DNA from: Pyrrhosoma nymphula | Taxonomy: Eukaryota; Arthropoda; Insecta; Odonata; Coenagrionidae | Reading direction: 5' to 3' | Length of the DNA stretch: 64,000 nt | Assembly: GCA_963573305.1 (NCBI GenBank) | Contig: OY754329.1 | Coordinates: forward strand, 15,467,200-15,531,199 | Part shown: positions 58,642 through 64,000 of the stretch, piece after piece | Layout of the letters: each line of letters starts with the position of its first letter | How positions within the stretch are numbered: position 1 is the first letter of the stretch | Made by a program: the position numbers and the translations under genes | The notes under the pieces: generated by a model | What the model was told of the DNA's origin: nothing | The model's database searches: none | Seen by the model: the letters and a program-made list of their open reading frames with translations, nothing else

Positions 58642-59200
58642 GGGTCATCTCATGTCGAAAAACGAGACTATGCCCCAACCGTCTCCGATTTCCACATAAA
58701 TTGGTACAGATGCTTCCTGTTTGTGTATTAGTATGTGTGCAAAATCGTTTTCCCAAATATTGAGTAAATCGCGAGTTACAGCTCATTATTCATTTTTAGA
58801 TTTTTACAATTAAGCCCTTAGCTTTAGGGATATATCTCTTGATCTAATTGTGCTAAAATCTCCAAAAAAAAGCTTTTTTCAATTGCTGAAAATTGACAAA
58901 TGATATTATTGGGTCAGATTAAAATTTATAAAAATGTTTTGAAAATTTTCGAAATGTTTAAACTTTAGAATCTGATTTGCAAAAATACGTACTCCTCGAT
59001 TTTTTAAAGTTTTTTTATGGATCAAAGGAATATGTGTCCGCTACCAATTGGTGAAATCAGATTAATGCGAATTCAAATAATCACTGCGCAAAAAATTCCG
59101 AATAGATCGCATGCAGTGTACCGAGCGGCCCAGCGTCTGTTTTCTGTTTGCTCAACGCTGCTACCTTCCGAGAGTAGAGGAGGAAGGGAGAAGGGGTTAA
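58642..59200 (+). repeat. Left terminal inverted repeat of the 3.84-kb transposon
   Basis: Co-linear with the complement of 61905-62479, with many substitutions and small gaps. The inner end is the purine-rich GGAAGGGAGAAGGGGTTAAA. Confidence 0.9.
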
Positions 59201-60206
59201 AACTATACCAGAGTAAAAAAGTACCGAGTAAAATATTCTGAAAGGAATGTGTGCAGTGTATAATACCTGGTGACATAGAGTAACGGTTAAATCACCTCCT
59301 ACAGGACATCTTCCTTGTAGATTTGGCAGTTGTTACTTCAGCGACCTTCACTGTGATTTCAGTGGTAAAGAAAATATTATAAGTGAATTGCTCATTGAAC
59401 TACAACCATGGTCAGGACCCTTCCCATTCTTGCCCCGTGCTGGTTAGGGATCGTTAAGATAAGGTTTCATTAAGGTAGGAGTGGGCAGTCGCCTGTGGGA
59501 AGCTGCGGACTCTACTAGCTATTCCAGCTCATCTTTGAATCATAAATATTACTTTCCTGGGCTTAATTAAAGATAGGAGTGGCATTGCCAATAAGGAGCT
59601 GCAGATATGGAATTCTTGGTGGCCACTATTAATGAACAATCAGGTTGGTCCAAGGGGGTCGCATGGGGACGTCGAGGGATGTGGTCGTTGGATGGCTGGA
59701 GTGAGAAGACTCCACGGGTAAATCACGGACTAGAGAGTTTGGGTAAGACGTAGCGAGTGGCGGAGCGCAACTATTTCGCGAATGTGTGTGACTCAGTAAT
59801 AAATGTCTTGTTTAAGAATTGTCGTTCCCTTAATTGACCCTCGACGGACCTCAAGGGACATCTCAAACAATATCAACTGTTGCCAGACTTATATTATGTT
59901 TATATTTAGATGAAAAGTTATGTTTGAGTTCACCTTAAAGATACAAAGGTACTTTGAATGCAGATAAGTAGATATTTTACTGTGCATCCAAAGTCATTAA
60001 CACATATTTGAATGTATAAGCAGTCAGAGTTAGATTTCTGAAGTCAAAATTTCATTAAAGAATACCAAAAATTTCACATTAAAACATATGGCCAAAGCAA
60101 AAAATGTCCTCGACAGAGTTCGTTTCTCAATACCGCCGAGCAGCAGCAGCAGATCTGAAATATTGAAAAAGCACTCGCTAAGTAATGCATTTTTGAGAAA
60201 AAGTTA

Positions 60207-61902
60207 TCATGCTGAATAAATGAGAATTTCATCACGTTTCCTCACCGAGTCACGGCCCCGATTTTTCCTTTCGTAGCCGACAGTGATGCACCATTCAGCT
60301 GAATCTTTACATCCTCTACAGAAGAAGACAGTCTTCAAACAGATGGTGTCACTTGACGCAAGAACAGCGACATGACATGACCGTATGCTTGGCGTTTCCA
60401 CGGACTCAGCGAACCGCTTATGAAGATCTTTTCTCGCGGTTTCCACATCAGCGTTGCTGATAAAGCAACACAAAATATTTTTTATGTTTGGTGAGGTCCA
60501 CTCGTTCAATTGACTGGATGTCTGAATTTGCTGTTGATAAGGTCTTTGAATACTTGCACGTGTGGCTAGATGCTTAAAAGTGCCGCCAAGGCCGTCGCTG
60601 GGCCCTTTCCCATGCAAGGTAGCACAGAAATGCCATTCGGCTGGAATGCCGAAATCTTTTTCAAGTTTTATCAAGTTAGCCATGGTTTACCGGTTCTTGT
60701 ATTTCCCTGCGGTACCATCTGAGAAGTGTATTACCTATTTTCTTAAAGTTGGTGACTTTCGCCTTAAAAATCCGTCAATTTCCAAAATTTCCAATTACAA
60801 AATTGTGTCAAATGTTCGGATATGACCACGAAATTCAAATGCTTGATTTCGTTTCCATCCCTCAAATAGCAGGAAAATGAATGAATAATGGCTTTGCTGT
60901 TATTCCAATGGAAGTCTTGGACGGCATCTTGTAGAAGAAAAGAGAAAGTTTCAGAAAAATCCTCAACTGCAAGCACTTCTCCTCGCTTCAATTCCTCTCC
61001 CGTTTTCTTGAAAAACTCGCTCTGTTTCTTAGCAACATAGTCATGGACACGGACCGTGCATGCAGCATCCACGAAGGAGTCGATAAAAGCATCACTTTTT
61101 AAGCTCTATGGTCTCTAGATAGAACCTATCCACTTGTGTCTATGTGTTGAACGCGACACTTTCAATGGCGCTCTCTTCAAAGTATTTTTGAATGAAAGAA
61201 CGTAGCCTGTCCATTTTACAGAACGTATTATTTTTGCATTTACTAAGAAAGCAGTCTTACACAAAAGCGCCCAAAAAAGACAATCTTTATAACTTTAGAA
61301 CTGTTTCTCGCCTATTTCTGTCAAAATGTCACATACTTTGGTTCCTAGTACCATGAGCTTGAAATTCTGATGCGCTGCGCAGACGCAGACCGTAGGTATG
61401 TGTTCTTGAAGCGCGGGCGAGAACACATTCCGGTGGTCGTAATTCAGCAAATTTTGTCAATCCTATTTTCTAATCAGGGTACTTCTTACAGAACGCTGCA
61501 TAAATTTCGTTCAAGTTTCCAAGAATGTCTCTTTTGCTTCAGTACCCTTTTTCCATCTTCACGGACACTTGCATTCCTTTTCCCAGGCATTTCGCGGCTA
61601 ATATCTTCCCCACGATAAAATGTCCTAACAACATCCTCAGTTTCTTTGGATATAGTTCATTCTGGGCTTTTTATTGGGAGCACAAAGATCCCTTTACTTG
61701 TTACTAACTTCCTGATTAATCTAGCAAGGTACTCACTTGTCAAAAGTACTCGTTGTATGTCTGCGGCAGCCCAGGAGCGCGGAAGCACTGAAAGTACTAG
61801 CACTTTTTCAATGATGGTTAATGAAGTGTCAAACTTTTCCTTGACATGTTGAAGTATTTCTATCCCTGCTTCCTCTAAGTACTCTCCGCCCACCGTCTTC
61901 AC
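60207..61902 (-). pseudogene. Transposase relic of the 3.84-kb transposon
   Basis: Read from 61902 downward on the minus strand: SVLPRSWAAADIQRVLLTSE (helix-turn-helix-like N-terminal part), GEDISREMPGKRNASVREDG, KIGLTKFAELRPPECVLARA, VCVCAAHQNFKLMV. In the 102-codon frame ending at 60764 come VEDFSETFSFLLQDAVQDFH and WNNSKAIIHSF. Then VIHFSDGTAGKYKN, a stop, and the 158-codon frame 60683-60207 with EWHFCATLHGKGPSDGLGG and LATRASIQRP. The order matches, from memory, a large family of uncharacterised arthropod proteins that I take to be transposon-encoded. Asp residues in VEDFSE and HFSDG are candidate DDE acids. At least four breaks (stops and frameshifts) make it non-functional. Confidence 0.8.
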
Positions 61903-61904
61903 CC

Positions 61905-62479
61905 CTTCTCCCCTCCACCCCTACTCTGGGAAGGCAGCAGCGCTGAGCAAACAGAAAACAGATGCGCCGCGCTGGGCCGCTCGGTACACTGCACGCGATT
62001 CTTTCGGAATTTTTCACGCATTGATTATTTAATTGCGCATTATTATGATTTCACTAGTCATTAGCGGACTTCCTATTCCTTTGATTCATAAAAAAACTAA
62101 AATAGATCGAGGGAGTACGTATTTTTGCAAATCAGGTACAAAAGTTTAAACATTTTTTTAAATTTTCCAAAAATAGTTATAAAATTTTAATCTGATCTTA
62201 TAATATCATTTGTCAACTTTCAAAAACTAAAAAAAGGTTATTTTTGTAGATTTTTATCACCATTAGATCAAGAGATGTAGCCCTAAAGCTAAGGGCTTAA
62301 TTTAAAAAATCTAAAAATGAACAAAGAGCTGTAACTCGCGATTCACTCGATATTTTGAGAAAACTATTATGCACACATACTAATACACTAACAGAAAACA
62401 TCTGTACCAATTATTGCGGATATCGGAGACGATCGGGGCAAAACTTCCCGTTTTCCCGGTTTTTGACATGAAATGGCCC
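61905..62479 (-). repeat. Right terminal inverted repeat of the 3.84-kb transposon
   Basis: Partner of the left repeat. It lies on the transposase N-terminal side, so any promoter for the transposase would be in or next to it. Confidence 0.9.
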
Positions 62480-62484
62480 ATAAT

Positions 62485-63250
62485 CGTTAGCTCTTATTAA
62501 CAAGAGTAACTGGGAAATAACAACAGGAGTAAAAATAAATCCGTCACTTGGGAGTCACGAATGAAATCACAACGGAGTAATAAATGAACGAATGGACGCT
62601 CCCCTTCTCCGGCAACGCAGAGCTCAGCCCATGCAGACACTGGCGGTTGACACCACGCTCCGATGGCCGCAAAAATTTAAATGGAAAAAAATAAAGGAGC
62701 CACAAGTAAAAAAGCGATAGATAAACAAAAAACCGCGAATTTGTAAACAAACATACACTAAGAGGCAAAGAAATGGTAAAAATGGGCTTGTCTTCTTCCA
62801 TTTTGACATTCGATAACTCGTATGATCGTCGCTGTCTGAAGTCCACATAGTCACCGCACGAGTCGGACGAATGGGACTTAGAAATTGAGTAAATCGGTGA
62901 CGGAAAGGGAGAAAGCAAGCGGTATTACGATAAATGAAAAGAAATTATAGCAGAACGAGACCCATTTATGTAATTGCACTTACTAACGCGACAAAACAAG
63001 CCAAAAAAAAGTACCACTATTTCTGATGCGAAGTCAGAAAATCAGCTCTTAAATATTCCAAAAATTGCCAGGGATATAGGAGTCTAAAATTGAATGGAAG
63101 GACAACCTTCCCATAACGGCCGTGACGTCATTTCGTCTATCGCTTTTCCCCCCTTCTTCCCGATACATTCTAAAAAATGCCTTTAAAAGGATTTTGTGAA
63201 GATGCCCACTTCTGCCGGAAATACAACAGTATAAAAGATGAGAAAACTTT
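62485..63250. other. Intergenic sequence, nothing recognised
   Basis: A 124-codon minus-strand frame (62544-62918) is hydrophobic in parts but has no recognisable domain and overlaps another frame on the same strand. Not called. Confidence 0.4.
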
Positions 63251-63251
63251 T

Positions 63252-63425
63252 TTGGCGTAACTCTGTGGAAATTTTTAATAAGCATATTTGAAAATCAGAT
63301 GTAAATGCTATTTTAGCAGGTGATTTTTCAATATGCAACAGTATAAAGATTTAGAAAATATTAGTCTTCACCGGGAATCGAACTACGGGCCTTTGATCTA
63401 TGGATGAAATGACGTTAGAGGTCTT
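63252..63425 (-). mobile_element. tRNA-like fragment beside a short inverted repeat
   Basis: The minus strand at 63425-63355 reads TAACGTCATTTCATCCATAG, CGTAGTTCGATTCCCGGTGA, a tRNA-like half with B-box AGTTCGATTCC. Next to it, 63279-63345 is a short inverted repeat (GCATATTTGAAAATCA against TGATTTTTCAATATGC), and 63252-63299 repeats the block seen at 20072-20120. Confidence 0.55.
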
Positions 63426-63429
63426 TTTT

Positions 63430-64000
63430 CGGAAACAGAAAAAAATTCAACTTTCTACGATTTTTTATTTGGTAATTAGACCTTAATGTTTCGAAGCAAC
63501 TCCATAAATCTATATGAAAACCTTTGCAAATTTGATTTCAACGGTAATATCGAAAAAGCATTCGAATGATAATCCCCCATTAGGCACTTTGAAGTAGATT
63601 CCATAAGAGGGCTTTGAAAAGGACAATGGAGGGAGGTGGAGAAGCTGTAAATGCTATGGAGTTAAGGCAAAAGTTAAGGGTGCGAAGGATATCGGGACAG
63701 AGAGAGAAAGCAAGGATAGAGGGAAAAGGAGGAGGGATGGTAATATTAGGGGGAGGGTTGGAAAATTCGCGGAAGAGGGATTTATGTATGTGGGAGAATA
63801 AGGGTTTCAATGGGGGAAGCTAATCAATTACCCCGTTTTCGTAATATTGCTTTTTAATGAGGATTTTATTAAGCATGGGTACGGAAGAGGTGTGCAATTA
63901 ATTCAGTGAGAACGACCTTACTTCCCCTTCTTGAGCAACCCAAAAACTCAGTATGCACATCCTCGAGGCTAACAGGGGGCATAAAATGAAATCCTCCACC
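63430..64000. other. Intergenic sequence, nothing recognised
   Basis: 63630-63820 is purine-rich (GGAGGAGGGATGG) and produces frames on both strands; no gene supported. Confidence 0.45.

Larger units (their letters stand above)
58642..62479 (-). mobile_element. 3.84-kb DNA transposon with long terminal inverted repeats
   Basis: The ends GGGTCATCTCATGTC (left) and GGGCCATTTCATGTC (complement of right) begin inverted repeats of about 560-575 bp (58642-59200 and 61905-62479). Both carry GCCCTTAGCTTTAGGG, TCGCGAGTTACAGCTC, TTTGCAAAAATACGTACTCC and GTGTACCGAGCGGCCCAGCG. The flanking ATAA occurs on both sides (58638-58641, 62480-62483), a 4-bp target duplication. The interior holds a degraded minus-strand transposase. 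The inverted repeats are clearly diverged from each other, so the insertion is old. Superfamily not assigned; a TTAA-like 4-bp duplication would suit a Kolobok-type element (inference). Confidence 0.88.

Noticed and set aside
59240..59885. Possible solo LTR inside the 3.84-kb transposon (AATAAA near the end, internal GGAGTGG repeats)
   Set aside because: No matching TG...CA ends with a target duplication could be defined.

Overview
The window reads as intergenic DNA from an animal genome, most likely an arthropod. It is AT-rich and has no operon-like gene packing, no long open frame and no recognisable host exon. It is made largely of mobile-element debris: Penelope-like, LINE, SINE, piggyBac and other DNA-transposon relics, MITEs and palindromes. 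The species cannot be fixed from sequence alone; the LINE 3' tails ending in GTAGATGTAGATG, the endonuclease/reverse-transcriptase LINE fragments and the tRNA-derived SINEs are of kinds common in insects and other arthropods.

Layout. 0.9-2.3 kb: a Penelope-like fragment (hammerhead motif plus a broken GIY-YIG endonuclease), then a LINE 3' end. 6.4-7.4 kb: a LINE 3' end whose UTR holds a 360-bp tandem repeat. 10.7-14 kb: a LINE 5' fragment, a SINE, a piggyBac relic and an inverted 5'-truncated LINE. 14.7-19.6 kb: a palindrome, two copies of a 555-bp TTAA-flanked MITE, a SINE and a foldback with tRNA-like arms. 20.1-23 kb: a hammerhead-like motif, four tRNA-like cloverleaves in a 468-bp tandem array and a 211-bp near-perfect palindrome, separated by (TA)n tracts. 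24.5-28.4 kb: three more palindromes and a 285-bp MITE. 30.3-35.3 kb: hammerhead-like motifs and a repeat interrupted by a LINE. 36.5-41.5 kb: a third TTAA MITE and other short elements. 43.6-44.4 kb: a 60-62-bp minisatellite. 45.3-52.9 kb: the uninterrupted copy of the 31-kb repeat, another tRNA-like foldback, a truncated SINE, a composite repeat and a palindrome. 55.5-56.0 kb: a TTA-flanked MITE. 58.6-62.5 kb: a 3.84-kb DNA transposon with roughly 560-bp inverted ends and a broken transposase.

The most notable pattern is a set of short motifs with hammerhead-ribozyme architecture: CTGANGA, one extra base, helix II, GAAA, a short palindromic helix III, and NUH. They occur singly at about 1.1, 20.1, 30.4, 33.9, 34.4 and 35.2 kb. 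Intact or decayed versions also sit near the apex of five different palindromes (14.7, 22.7, 24.5, 27.6 and 28.2 kb), pointing outward from the centre. Hammerheads are an established component of Penelope-like element termini. The palindromes are therefore read here, as inference, as head-to-head pairs of such termini. The second notable pattern is tRNA-like sequence built into inverted repeats (18.6, 20.9 and 46.9 kb). No protein-coding gene here looks functional.
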